From Deinococcus sp. Arct2-2 (GTDB taxonomy: Bacteria > Deinococcota > Deinococci > Deinococcales > Deinococcaceae), in NCBI RefSeq assembly GCF_004801315.1, contig NZ_SSNW01000049.1, positions 1 to 43,806 of the forward strand: a stretch of 43,806 bases of DNA, written 5' to 3'. Positions 20,353 through 29,267 of the stretch are shown piece by piece. Within the stretch, counting starts at the first letter, position 1, and each line of letters starts with the position of its first letter. The notes under the pieces were generated by a model, which saw only the letters and a program-made list of their open reading frames with translations, made no database searches and was not told where the DNA came from. Made by a program: the position numbers and the translations under genes.

Positions 20353-20358
20353 AGGCTA
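20353..20358 (-). promoter_or_regulatory. leaderless-type -10 element (TAGCCT)
   Basis: On the minus strand TAGCCT is followed by GACGGT and then the ABC ATPase ATG at 20346. No -35 box is recognisable. Confidence 0.55.
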
Positions 20359-20415
20359 CGCGCCCTTGGCAGCGACAGTTGCCTCAAGCTAGGCAATGGG
20401 TCAGATGTGAAGGGT

Positions 20416-21420
20416 TCAGGCCGTGTCGCGCACCATCAACTTAGGTTCAAAGCGGCGGGCACGGGCGGGGCCTCTGTGTCCACCTAAGCGCGACAGGAGC
20501 AACTGAGCGGCCTCGTAGCCCATGTTCTCTACAGGCTGGTGCAAGGTGGTCAGCCCGCGTGCGGCGGCCCAAGGCTGATCGTCGAACCCGATGATCCTCA
20601 CGTCTTGGCCCGGTGTCAGGCCGCGTGCCCGCACCTCGTCCAGCAAGGCTCCGGCCAGCAAATCGGCAGAGGCGAACACGGTGCAGGGAAAGCCTCCCCC
20701 GGCTGCCACCTCGTCCAGCAGCGTACAGGCGCTATTGCGGGCAGCCAACGGGTCGAAGGAAGACGTGTGTTCGCTCTTCACTTCCCGCCCTGCCCCGGCC
20801 ACTGCTTTCAGGAATCCGGCGCGGCGATCCTCGAAGACACGGGTGGTAAACAACTGATCGAGTTCGGTTTCGACCCAAATGGCGTGCAGCGTGCCCGGCA
20901 GCGTGGCGGCGTACTCTCCGGCCAATTTGCCGCCCGTCACGTTGTCCATAAAGGCGCAGTCCACGCCCTCGGCATAGGCGTCTACCAGCACAGTGGGTTG
21001 CTGCGTTCTCAGGCGGTGCTCGTTAAACATCTGCGTGAGGTTATAGGTGGCCATCACCAAGCCATCGGCCTGATACGCCAGCGTATGTGACCCCAAATAG
21101 CGTTCCAGCCGCGAACGATCCAGCAGCGGAAAAATGGCGACGTCGTACCGCGCTTCCTGAAAGGCCGTCTCCAAGCCGTCCAGCAGGCGCACGTAAAACT
21201 CGGTGGTCACGACGGGCAGCAGCACACTGATGGTGTAGCTTTTGCCGCCCGCAATGCGCCGGGCATGGGGATTGGGCGTGTAATCGAGGTCCGCAATGGC
21301 CTTCAGCACCGTATCGCGGGTCGCGCCGCGCACAGCAGAGTGGTTGTTCAGCACGCGGGACACGGTGCCGACGCCGACACCCGCCTCACGGGCGACATCT
21401 TGAATGGTGGGCTTTCGCAT
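20416..21420 (-). CDS. LacI-family transcriptional regulator
   Basis: From ATG 21420 the protein is 334 residues, the family norm. It starts MRKPTIQDVAREAGVGVGTV, a classic LacI HTH with hinge helix (NPHARRIAGG). The periplasmic-binding-protein-like effector domain follows (SYTISVLLPVVTTEFYVRLLDGLE; VRIIGFDDQPWAAA; TTLHQPVENMGYEAAQLLLSRL). The ligand is probably a sugar or related metabolite but is unknown. Upstream ATGs at 21438 and 21450 are in frame and would add only a few residues; they lie inside the promoter or operator region. An inverted repeat at 21449-21464 may be its own operator. The neighbouring copper genes diverge from it; no sugar genes are nearby. Confidence 0.93.
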   Translation of the reverse strand: MRKPTIQDVAREAGVGVGTVSRVLNNHSAVRGATRDTVLKAIADLDYTPNPHARRIAGGKSYTISVLLPVVTTEFYVRLLDGLETAFQEARYDVAIFPLLDRSRLERYLGSHTLAYQADGLVMATYNLTQMFNEHRLRTQQPTVLVDAYAEGVDCAFMDNVTGGKLAGEYAATLPGTLHAIWVETELDQLFTTRVFEDRRAGFLKAVAGAGREVKSEHTSSFDPLAARNSACTLLDEVAAGGGFPCTVFASADLLAGALLDEVRARGLTPGQDVRIIGFDDQPWAAARGLTTLHQPVENMGYEAAQLLLSRLGGHRGPARARRFEPKLMVRDTA

Positions 21421-21448
21421 AGATATACCGGTCACCATACCGCGCCAC

Positions 21449-21464
21449 ATGGAACGGGTTCCAT
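21449..21464. promoter_or_regulatory. LacI-type operator (inverted repeat)
   Basis: ATGGAACGGGTTCCAT has perfect 7-bp arms (ATGGAAC/GTTCCAT) around GG and lies about 30 bp before the regulator's start. Such GGAAC-type palindromes are typical LacI-family sites, so autoregulation is likely. It could also control the divergent copper operon. Confidence 0.6.
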
Positions 21465-21583
21465 TACGGCTTACTCAGATGGGTGGTTAGTCGTCTAAGC
21501 AGGCGGGACAGTCAGCACAGGAGTTGGCCTACCAGATATCCCGCTGACCGCACACAGGGACAATTCAGCCCGGCCTAAGCGTC

Positions 21584-21589
21584 TAAACT
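21584..21589 (+). promoter_or_regulatory. candidate -10 for the copper-assembly operon (TAAACT)
   Basis: TAAACT ends 7 nt before 21597, the likely transcript start, leaving a leader of about 66 nt before the PCu(A)C ATG. No convincing -35 box is seen. Confidence 0.4.
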
Positions 21590-21662
21590 GCCCCTAGTGG
21601 CGGTTCAGGGCAATACACTTTCTTGCCGTAGTACACACCTCCCCGGCCCCACTGGAGTCCTT

Positions 21663-22262
21663 ATGTCTTCTGCCCAACCTTCCATTTCGTCACCCAATAG
21701 CCAACCTGTGCGGCAGCCTGTGGCGCTCGCCTTGTCTTTGGCCGCTGCTTCCGTCGCTTTCGTGCTGTCGGTGGCGTTGGCGCAAAATACGGCTGCCGCC
21801 CAACAGGGCCACATGTCGGGGCACAGCATAGCTGAACCTTTGGCCGTGCCGATCACTGCTCCGGTTGCTGCTCCCTTATCGGTGTCTGCCGCTGCCCTGC
21901 CTCTCACAGCCCAAAACGCCACCATCGTAGCCGTGCCCCCCAGCATCACCGAAACCAGCGTGTTTATGACGCTCCGAAATACGAGCAGCAAACCCATCGT
22001 TCTGAGCGGCGTGACTTCTGCGGTGGCTGCACAGGGCATGTTGATGATCACCCGCCGCGACGCACAAGGCCGCACTGGCATGTCGGAAACCCGCGCCCTG
22101 CCCGTTCCCGCTGGCCGCAGCCTGACCCTCAGCGCCACCGGAGATCACCTGATGCTGACGGGCCTCAAGCGTCCGCTGAAGGCGGGCGAGCGCCTGCCCC
22201 TCACGCTCCGCACGTCGGATGGCCGTAGTTTGAAGGTGACGGCGGTGGTACGTAAGCCGTGA
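21663..22262 (+). CDS. PCu(A)C-family periplasmic copper chaperone (DR1885-like)
   Basis: A 199-residue protein with an N-terminal hydrophobic anchor or signal (about 20-40) and a His/Met patch GHMSGHS (49-55). The C-terminal PCu(A)C cupredoxin-like domain carries copper ligands: Met126/Met128 in GMLMIT, Met140, then exactly 21 residues and His162-Leu-Met164 in GDHLMLTGL, the HxM site. D. radiodurans DR1885 uses the same motif to deliver Cu(I) to the CuA site of cytochrome oxidase. In place of the usual first His there are only Met residues. ATG 21663 has GGAG 8 nt upstream; GTG 21597 is an in-frame alternative with TAAACT before it, which probably just marks the transcript start. Confidence 0.88.
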   Translation: MSSAQPSISSPNSQPVRQPVALALSLAAASVAFVLSVALAQNTAAAQQGHMSGHSIAEPLAVPITAPVAAPLSVSAAALPLTAQNATIVAVPPSITETSVFMTLRNTSSKPIVLSGVTSAVAAQGMLMITRRDAQGRTGMSETRALPVPAGRSLTLSATGDHLMLTGLKRPLKAGERLPLTLRTSDGRSLKVTAVVRKP

Positions 22263-22270
22263 GAGTGTGT

Positions 22271-22324
22271 TCGGGACGCGGAGAGTGGGAGAGGCGAGTT
22301 TAGCCGATTCATCTCCGCTCCCGA
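22271..22324 (+). other. hairpin between PCu(A)C and SCO genes
   Basis: TCGGGACGCGGAGA (22271-22284) and TCTCCGCTCCCGA (22312-22324) are inverse copies with one bulged base, enclosing 27 nt. It lies in the 141-bp gap between two genes expected to be co-transcribed, and has no T-run. A processing or stability element is possible. Confidence 0.5.
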
Positions 22325-22403
22325 CAGTTCGGGGAACCCAACCCCGTATGCAATTCAGATCAAGCCAGTCGAATTAAGTCCCGTCTCAACATAAGGCTCA
22401 CCC

Positions 22404-23095
<692 letters not shown>

Positions 23096-23099
<4 letters not shown>

Positions 23100-23932
23100 G
23101 CGCCCCGATTGTCCCTGTTTCGGAAGTGGCCGCCAACCTGAATCCCACACTGGCCGACCTGCTGGCCCTGCGCCCCGATCCGCTGATGCTGGTGCCCGCG
23201 CTGATCGTGGCGGCGCTGTATTTTTGGCGGTATGCACAGGCGCGGCGTACCCCAGAAGGCCGGGGGCGTTGGCCTGTGTGGAAGCCTCTTTTGTTTGGCC
23301 TCGGCATTGTGCTGTTGCTGCTGACCACCCAAAGCCGCGCCGCTGGCCTGACTTCGGGGAGCATGGCGCTGTACATGGGCCGCCTGATGGTGCTGGCCGA
23401 AGTGGTGCCGCCCCTGCTGATGCTGGGCATTCCCCGCAACGTGAACCTTGACCCGCGCAGAGGCCTAGGCCGCGTGCTGGGCGTGCTGCTCGACCCTTGG
23501 GTGGCGCTGGGCGTCTGGTCTGCCGTCATCATCTTTTGGAATATTCCCGCCGGATTCAACGCCTCGGTGGTCACCAACACGGCGGCGGCGCTGCTGCCTG
23601 CGCTGTACCTGCTGAGTAGCCTGATGGTCTGGGCAGTCGTATTGCGGCCCCTGCCTGCCGTGCAGCCTGCCACTATCGGCTCTCGCGGTTGGTTCGGACT
23701 GCTGGCCGCTCTGCCGATGATGACGGTGGGCATGGTCTGGCTGTATTCGCCCGCCGTGCTGTACACGCCCTATGTCAACGCTCTATGCCTCTGGAACCTG
23801 ACCCCGCTGGACAACCAGCAATTCAGCGGCTGGATCATGATGCTGGCCGGCTTGCCCGCGCTAGCGTTGGCCTTCATCCAGTTGTTCGCGTGGCTGATCG
23901 CGTTGGCCGATGGGGGAACTCAGCGGGAGTAG
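23096..23932 (+). CDS. CtaG/caa3-type cytochrome c oxidase assembly protein
   Basis: The 278-residue protein starts at GTG 23096, overlapping the SCO stop (GTGA). About seven membrane segments are visible. LMLVPALIVAALYFWRYAQARRTP, then SGSMALYMGRLMVLAEVVPPLLMLGIP and WNIPAGFNASVVTN, match the caa3_CtaG family (PF09678), which assembles copper oxidases in the membrane and differs from CoxG/Cox11-type CtaG. Longer in-frame starts would overlap SCO and are rejected. PCu(A)C, SCO and CtaG together indicate a CuA-centre assembly unit; no oxidase subunit is in this window. Confidence 0.88.
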
Positions 23933-24025
23933 GGACGACTTAAAAAACTCTAGAGTCAGTCTGTCCCCAAAGGGATGCGGCGTATGACAACCGGGGAGAA
24001 CAGAGGGAGCAACAGAACGGAAGCG

Positions 24026-24056
24026 GCAACACCCGGACTGAACTTCCGGGCGTTGC
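24026..24056 (+). promoter_or_regulatory. strong leader hairpin before a small membrane peptide gene
   Basis: GCAACACCCGGA (24026-24037) pairs with TCCGGGCGTTGC (24045-24056), 11 of 12 bases, with a 7-nt loop. It ends directly before AAAAAGGAGGTGAC, the ribosome-binding region of the small ORF. It could stabilise the mRNA, attenuate transcription or present the binding site. Confidence 0.65.
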
Positions 24057-24077
24057 GAAAAAGGAGGTGACATCCTT

Positions 24078-24209
24078 ATGCGTAAACAACGTAAGGGTAC
24101 ACCAAAACGCGCCCAAAGACCACTGAAGCCCAGTGAAGTTGCTGTGATTTTCACGGCAATTGGCACTGTGTTGACGGGTCTGGCGGCGATCCTGCAAGCC
24201 CTGAAGTAA
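24078..24209 (+). CDS. 43-aa basic single-helix membrane peptide
   Basis: ATG 24078 to TAA 24209 encodes 43 residues: a basic N-terminus (MRKQRKGTPKRAQRPLKP) and a hydrophobic C-terminal helix (about 21-42, VAVIFTAIGTVLTGLAAILQA). AAGGAGGTG 8 nt upstream is a near-perfect ribosome-binding site. About half the codon third positions are G or C, well below neighbouring genes. A stable hairpin precedes and a terminator follows, so it looks like a single-gene transcript. Small proteins of this shape include type I toxins, holin-like peptides and membrane-complex subunits; none is recognised. It is not detectably related to the copper genes before it. Confidence 0.65.
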   Translation: MRKQRKGTPKRAQRPLKPSEVAVIFTAIGTVLTGLAAILQALK

Positions 24210-24253
24210 TCGCCCTCTCGTTCCCCCGTCGTGCGCCGTTTTTTCAAAGTTTT

Positions 24254-24294
24254 CAGCCCACCTGTTCGGTACAAGTGGGCTGTTCTTATTTCGT
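24254..24294 (+). terminator. intrinsic terminator after the small membrane peptide
   Basis: CAGCCCAC (24254-24261) pairs perfectly with GTGGGCTG (24275-24282), followed by TTCTTATTTCGTTT. The minus-strand kynU gene ends at 24305, and the hairpin could serve both directions. Confidence 0.85.
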
Positions 24295-24304
24295 TTCTGA
24301 CTGC

Positions 24305-25492
24305 CTAAGTTACTAACCCCACTTCCCGCGCAGCTTTATAGCTCCCCGTATCCAGCAAGTCGCGCAGCACGCGCACGGTTTCTTCTACTTCGGCCTCGGT
24401 GGTATAGAGGGCCACTGGTGCGAGGCGCAAAATATCGGGTTGGCGGAAATCGGGGATGATGCCGCGCTCACGCAGAGCCACGCTGAGGGCGAGGGCGTCC
24501 GGGTGGGCCAGCGCCACATGGCCGCCGCGCACGGCATGATCGCGGGGCGTGACCATCTTCAGTTCGGGCAGATGCGCGTCTGCAAGGGCGATCATGTGGT
24601 CGGTCAGGGCGAGGCTGCGGGTGCGGATGTCTTCCATTTCCACCGTGGCGAAGACTTCCAGCGCCCCTTCTAGTCCCGCCAGCGCCAGCACAGGCGGCGT
24701 GCCCAATTGGTAGCCGCCCGCGCCCGCTGCTGGCCGGAAGTTGTGGGCCATCTCGAACTGACTGGTTTTATCGTGGCCCCACCAACCGCGCAGGGCGGGC
24801 ATACGGTGATGATGCCGCTCGTGCAGGAACAGCCCGCCGGGTGCGCCGGGGCCAGCGTTCACGTACTTGTAATGGCACCACACCGCAAAATCCGCGCCGC
24901 TGCCGTGCAAGTCGTGTGGCACGCTGCCCACCGAATGCGCCGCGTCCCAGCCGATCAGAATGCCGCGTGCCTGAGCCTCGGCGGTCAGACCCGGAATATC
25001 CAGCAGTTGGCCGCTGCGGTACAACACGGTGGGCAGCAACACGACAGCCACGTCGTCGGTCAGGGTCGCCAGAATGTCTTCGGTGGTCAGCGTTTGCCCA
25101 TCGCGGCTGGGAATCAGTCTCAGGTCTGCGCCGTGCATGTCGGCCCAACTCTGCATGGCGTACACGTCCGAGGGGAAATCCAGCGACGTGGCTACCAGAT
25201 GCCGCCGTGTGTCACCGGGGTGCGGGTGGTACAGGGTGGCCATCAGCGAGTGCAGATTAGAGGTGATGCTGCCCGTCGCCATGACCTCGTGCGGCAGTGC
25301 GCCCACCAGCCGCGCCACTCCCGGCGACAGGCTTTCGGCCAGCCCAAACCACTTGTCCCAGCCGTGTACCGCGTCGTGCTGCCAGTCGTCCAGACGCCGC
25401 AGCACCGCTTCCCGCGCCGCGTGTGGCATGACGCCGAGGCTGTTGCCATCCATGTAGATGCCGGGGGGCATCGCAAAAAGGTCGCGTCTCAT
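24305..25492 (-). CDS. kynU: kynureninase
   Basis: A 395-residue PLP enzyme that cleaves kynurenine to anthranilate and alanine. YMDGNSLGVMP near the N-terminus, GWDAAHSVGSVPHDL (Asp183, His186), FAVWCHYKYVNAGPGAPGGLF with the PLP Lys209, and RGWWGH (about 235) are kynureninase-specific. Length is normal and all key residues are present. It follows kynB with a 76-bp gap on the same strand, so the two act in sequence in tryptophan breakdown via kynurenine. Tryptophan 2,3-dioxygenase is not encoded in this window. No strong ribosome-binding site is seen before the ATG. Confidence 0.95.
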   Translation of the reverse strand: MRRDLFAMPPGIYMDGNSLGVMPHAAREAVLRRLDDWQHDAVHGWDKWFGLAESLSPGVARLVGALPHEVMATGSITSNLHSLMATLYHPHPGDTRRHLVATSLDFPSDVYAMQSWADMHGADLRLIPSRDGQTLTTEDILATLTDDVAVVLLPTVLYRSGQLLDIPGLTAEAQARGILIGWDAAHSVGSVPHDLHGSGADFAVWCHYKYVNAGPGAPGGLFLHERHHHRMPALRGWWGHDKTSQFEMAHNFRPAAGAGGYQLGTPPVLALAGLEGALEVFATVEMEDIRTRSLALTDHMIALADAHLPELKMVTPRDHAVRGGHVALAHPDALALSVALRERGIIPDFRQPDILRLAPVALYTTEAEVEETVRVLRDLLDTGSYKAAREVGLVT

Positions 25493-25568
25493 AGTGGCTC
25501 TATTTGAACAGATTTGAAGTGAACAGGTGGAATGTTGTCTCTGGTTTCAACGCGGCTCGCCTGCCCCC

Positions 25569-26306
25569 TCATTCGCCCAATCCACTGAGCGCCGCAACCT
25601 CTAGTTCTGTCGGCTCCAACGCGGCCAGCGTTCCGGCAGGCAGCAACACGGCGCGGGTAGGTGCTCCGTCTATGCCGATGTAGTTCCCGGCGGCGTCGGA
25701 GCCACTCGCCAGCGACATCGGCAGGCACATCAAGTCATATTCACCGTCCTGCACGCTGCTCAGGTTCAGGCCTTCCAGAATCAGAATGCCTGCGGCAAAG
25801 CAGGCGGCGTGGGCGTCCAGCGTTTTGCTGGTCAGGGGGTCTACGCTGGGGCTGTCGGTGCCGATGAGTTGCACGCCACGCCGCCCGAGTTCCGTGATCA
25901 GGTCGGGGTGCAGGGCCGTAAAATCTTCGGGAAAGGTGTCCCAGTGGGCGGGTTGCCCGGTATGCAGCAGCACGCGGGGCGGCAGTTGGTCGGGCAATCC
26001 TGCCAGCGCGTCTACGCCCACCCGTGCAGGCTCGCCGCTGCCTTGCACCCGAATCACGCGGCATCGGCCCACATAGCGGCTCAGTGGCACGGCGTCCAGC
26101 TTTTCGGCGGCGTCGGCGTAGTGCCAAGGCGCGTCTACATGGGTTCCGGTGTGGGTACTCAGGCCCAGTTCGCCCGTGTTCACGCTGTCACCCGCCGCCA
26201 TACGTCCGCGGGGGTGCAGCACGAATTCGGGATCGCCGGGCCAACTCGGATGGCCGGGGGTGAGGGCGCGGGAGATGTCTTGCAGGGCGGCGGGTGCAGT
26301 TGACAT
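25569..26306 (-). CDS. kynB: kynurenine formamidase (cyclase family)
   Basis: A 245-residue member of the cyclase-like metal hydrolases: DISRALTPGHPSWPGD at the N-terminus and the metal motif STHTGTHVDAPWH (His52, His56, Asp58, His62). It hydrolyses N-formylkynurenine to kynurenine, the substrate of the next gene. It is about 35 residues longer than typical KynB; the extra part (SLASGSDAAGNYIGIDG and a tail ending ALSGLGE) is near the C-terminus. ATG 26306 is supported by TATGGT 6 nt upstream. TATGGT also overlaps an AGGAGC sequence usable by a ribosome. Confidence 0.92.
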   Translation of the reverse strand: MSTAPAALQDISRALTPGHPSWPGDPEFVLHPRGRMAAGDSVNTGELGLSTHTGTHVDAPWHYADAAEKLDAVPLSRYVGRCRVIRVQGSGEPARVGVDALAGLPDQLPPRVLLHTGQPAHWDTFPEDFTALHPDLITELGRRGVQLIGTDSPSVDPLTSKTLDAHAACFAAGILILEGLNLSSVQDGEYDLMCLPMSLASGSDAAGNYIGIDGAPTRAVLLPAGTLAALEPTELEVAALSGLGE

Positions 26307-26312
26307 GCTCCT

Positions 26313-26318
26313 ACCATA
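26313..26318 (-). promoter_or_regulatory. leaderless-type -10 element (TATGGT) of kynB-kynU
   Basis: TATGGT on the minus strand is followed by AGGAGC and the kynB ATG at 26306. The 6-nt spacer is itself Shine-Dalgarno-like. Confidence 0.5.
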
Positions 26319-26380
26319 AACCGCTGGGGCGGGAGCGTGGGCTTTAACCCTTGGTGTGCATGGAAGAGGTGACGATTTCG

Positions 26381-26490
26381 GGTGAACCCCCCCGTTGCTA
26401 ACGCAACGCCCCCCCTCGAGGGGAGGACTAAAAGCTGTTGCGCTCCCCTTAAGGGGGGCTGGCTGCGAAGCAGACTGGGGGGTTCACCTT
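26381..26490. repeat. family A palindromic repeat, copy 2
   Basis: Bounded by GGTGAACCCCCCCGTTGC and ACTGGGGGGTTCACCTT, with the same internal hairpins as copy 1 (12205-12318), 26381 to 26490. It lies in the 450-bp divergent gap between kynB and the BTAD regulator. The remaining ~270 bp (26491-26758) show no gene; a TTGACC at about 26618 is 17 nt before a weak TTAGCC. Confidence 0.85.
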
Positions 26491-26758
26491 CCAAGTCCGG
26501 TTCCAAGCCAGCACCGAACAGATTTGCACCGGGTTCAGAGAGCCGGAGTTGCAGCAGCAGATTCAAGGCAAGCGGAGTGTGTGCCAGTAAGCATTCTTGT
26601 TTGCCACCCTAACAAAATTGACCCGCTGCCTGTCCCGCTTTTAGCCCGACTTGTGAGGTTTTTCCTACGCTGCTTGCACGCCTCTCCCGCCTTGGTCAAG
26701 AATGCGCGTATGAGACGGCTTTGCTTTACTCCAGCCCACTTGGGCCACTGCTGACCTC

Positions 26759-29167
26759 ATGAGACTTCGCACATTGGGGACGTTGGCAGTAGAAGGCGCG
26801 GGCCTGAAGCGTGAAAAGGTGCTGCTGTTGCTGGCGTACCTATGCCTAGAGGGGCCGCAGCCGCGCCGCCGTTTGGCCGATGTGTTTTGGCCCGACGCCG
26901 CCAACCCCATGAACAGCCTCGCGCAACATCTGGTGCATCTGCGCGGGTTACCGGGGGCGCTGCACGAAGAAGGCAGTCGCGTGGAAGCTGCCCTAGCCTG
27001 CGACGCGGCCCAGATGCGGGCGGCGGCCAGAAGTGGGCTGTTGGAGGAAGCGGTTTCGCTGTATGGCGGGCCGTTCCTAGACAGCCTGACGATTCCGCTG
27101 GGGGCCGATTTAGAGGAATGGGTATATGAAACGCGGGAAGCTTTGGCGCTGGAGATGCGGGCGGCGCTACTGACGCTGGGTGGGCAAACAGCGGCGCGGG
27201 GCAACACCGAGGGAGCCGGAACGTTGGCCGCCCACGCCCTGATGCTCCCCGGTGCGCCCCCGCCCGACGAAAGCGAACTGCCGCGCCTGTACCACCTACT
27301 GAACCTGAGCGCCCACCCGCTGGCCGCACAAGTGGAGCGCGACGCCCGCACGCTGGGTGTGCCGCTGGACAGTCCGAGTGCCCGCATCGTGGCCGCTGCG
27401 CCGTTCGTGGGCCGCGCCGCCGAACTGGGGCAACTGGCCGCCCTGCCGCCCGGAAGCTTCGCATGGGTCAGCGGCCCCGGTGGAATGGGCAAAACTGCGC
27501 TGCTGGACGCCCTGAACCGGGCCGGGGGCTGGCAGATGTTGACGGGGAGTCCTGAGCCTTACGCCACACTCTCGCCCCTGCTGCCGCGTCCGGTCAGGAG
27601 TGTGGGAGAAGCACTGAGCGCCTTCAAGACGGCCCGCCTAAAAGTCGCCATTGACGACTGGGACAGTGTGGACGACGCCAGCCGAGAGGTGCTGACCCTC
27701 GCTGCCCGGCAAGCCGTTTCTGCGGAACCGGGCGGAGCCGTGATCGTGGTCACGTCGCGCCGCCACCCCCCGTTTGAAGTCCGGACTCACCTGACGTTGG
27801 GATTGCTGGAGCCTGAAGACGTGCAGCAGCACGGCCTGCACGCCCTGACCGATGGGCACCCGACGCTGGTGGGCGCGGCCCTGCGTGGGCAACCGCTGGA
27901 ACTGGGGCAGGGGGCCAAAGTGCGTGCCCTACCGCCCGAACTGCGCGACACCTTTTTGCTGCTGGCCCTGCAAGATGACCCCGATTTGCGGGCCACCCGC
28001 GCCGCCCTGAACTTGCACGCCGACGCTTTTGCCCGCATCCTGTCGGCGCTGACCGTACAAGGACTGACGGGCGAAACGGGCCGGGTGTACGCGGCGGCGG
28101 CCATTCGGCATTCCTTGTCGGCCATTTACGTGCAGTCTCAGTTGCTGCACCTGCGTTTGGCCCGCGCCCTGCCGCCCGAGGCCGCTTGGCCGCACTACGC
28201 CGCCGCCCGCGACCTGTGGGAAGGGGCTGACGACACGCGCATTGCCGCCTTGGCTGCGACCCGCGCCGACGCCCTGATTCGGCGGGGCCACCCCGGAGAA
28301 GCCCGCGCCCTGCTGGACAGCCTTCCAGCTTGGCCCGAATTGGCCGTGCCGCACGCTTGGGCGCTGCTGGGTGCAGGCCAATACGCCGAGGCGCTGCGGC
28401 GGTTGGACGCCCTGACGCCGCCGCACGCCGACACTCCCGCTGTGCTGGCGGCCCGCGCCACGGCACTGGTTCGTATGGGCCGCCACGCCGAAGCTGGCGC
28501 GTTGGCAGGCCGGGTCACGGGAACGGGCGCAGAGGGCGCACAGGCCGCGAGTGTGCTGGCCCACGCCGCCCGCATCCGCGAAAGCTGGGACGAGGCCCGC
28601 CGCTACAGCCGCATTGCCGCCGACCTGTGGCAACTGAACGGCGACGAGGAACAACACCTGAGTGAACTGGGCTTCGTGGCACTGGCCCGCGTGCGCCTCG
28701 GTGCGGCCCCCGCCGAAGCCTTTGAAGCCTTGCTCGAACGTGCCAAAGGCCTACCAAGTGTGCGCGGCACGATGCTGGTGAATTACGGCTTTCTGCTCGT
28801 CGAGAACCAGAATTGGGGACTGGCCCAAATCACCCTCCATCAGGCCGCCGAGCAACTTAAGCAGGCCGGAGACTCTATCGGCGCAGCGCAGGCCATGATC
28901 AATCTGGGGCTGTGCTTTCATCTGCAATTCAAGCTGATGGAGGCGTTGGGACTGTACAAGGACGCTGTGTACCTATTAAGGGGAACGGGCAGCATCCGCA
29001 ATCTGGGTCTAGCCCTAAGTAACCTCAGCGAGATCGAGGGCGATCTCAGCGAGTTTGAGGACGTCATGGAGATGCTGGAGCGGGCCGGACAGCATGAACT
29101 CGTGGCCTCTATTCGCCGCAACGCTCAGGTGGTGTCGCGCCTTCCCCCCAGTTCGTTGCAGTCGTAG
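26759..29167 (+). CDS. BTAD/STAND-type transcriptional regulator with TPR repeats
   Basis: An 802-residue protein. The N-terminus (MRLRTLGTLAVEGAGLKREK) and KVLLLLAYLCLEGPQPRRRLADVFWP form a SARP-type winged HTH (1-65), followed by a bacterial transcriptional activation domain (about 95-200). An NTPase of the AP/NB-ARC type has Walker A SGPGGMGKTALL (238-249). The remaining ~400 residues are Ala/Leu-rich helical repeats of TPR character (LGAGQYAEALRRLDAL; LGLALSNLSEIEGDL). Such large ATP-regulated activators (MalT/LAL/SARP-like) respond to an inducer bound by the repeats. Its target is unknown, but the secreted subtilase begins 100 bp downstream on the same strand. Confidence 0.85.
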   Translation: MRLRTLGTLAVEGAGLKREKVLLLLAYLCLEGPQPRRRLADVFWPDAANPMNSLAQHLVHLRGLPGALHEEGSRVEAALACDAAQMRAAARSGLLEEAVSLYGGPFLDSLTIPLGADLEEWVYETREALALEMRAALLTLGGQTAARGNTEGAGTLAAHALMLPGAPPPDESELPRLYHLLNLSAHPLAAQVERDARTLGVPLDSPSARIVAAAPFVGRAAELGQLAALPPGSFAWVSGPGGMGKTALLDALNRAGGWQMLTGSPEPYATLSPLLPRPVRSVGEALSAFKTARLKVAIDDWDSVDDASREVLTLAARQAVSAEPGGAVIVVTSRRHPPFEVRTHLTLGLLEPEDVQQHGLHALTDGHPTLVGAALRGQPLELGQGAKVRALPPELRDTFLLLALQDDPDLRATRAALNLHADAFARILSALTVQGLTGETGRVYAAAAIRHSLSAIYVQSQLLHLRLARALPPEAAWPHYAAARDLWEGADDTRIAALAATRADALIRRGHPGEARALLDSLPAWPELAVPHAWALLGAGQYAEALRRLDALTPPHADTPAVLAARATALVRMGRHAEAGALAGRVTGTGAEGAQAASVLAHAARIRESWDEARRYSRIAADLWQLNGDEEQHLSELGFVALARVRLGAAPAEAFEALLERAKGLPSVRGTMLVNYGFLLVENQNWGLAQITLHQAAEQLKQAGDSIGAAQAMINLGLCFHLQFKLMEALGLYKDAVYLLRGTGSIRNLGLALSNLSEIEGDLSEFEDVMEMLERAGQHELVASIRRNAQVVSRLPPSSLQS

Positions 29168-29267
29168 CAGCATTGTTCGGTAGCGCCGCCGCCCTCCGGT
29201 CACGCCCTGATCACGGGCGAGGGTTCATATTCCTTACAGCTTCACACTGCATTCAGGAGGTTCGGCC

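Noticed and set aside
21597..21662. GTG 21597 as the start of the PCu(A)C gene
   Set aside because: It would place unrelated polar residues before the signal anchor, whereas ATG 21663 has a GGAG site; the TAAACT before 21597 is better read as the promoter.
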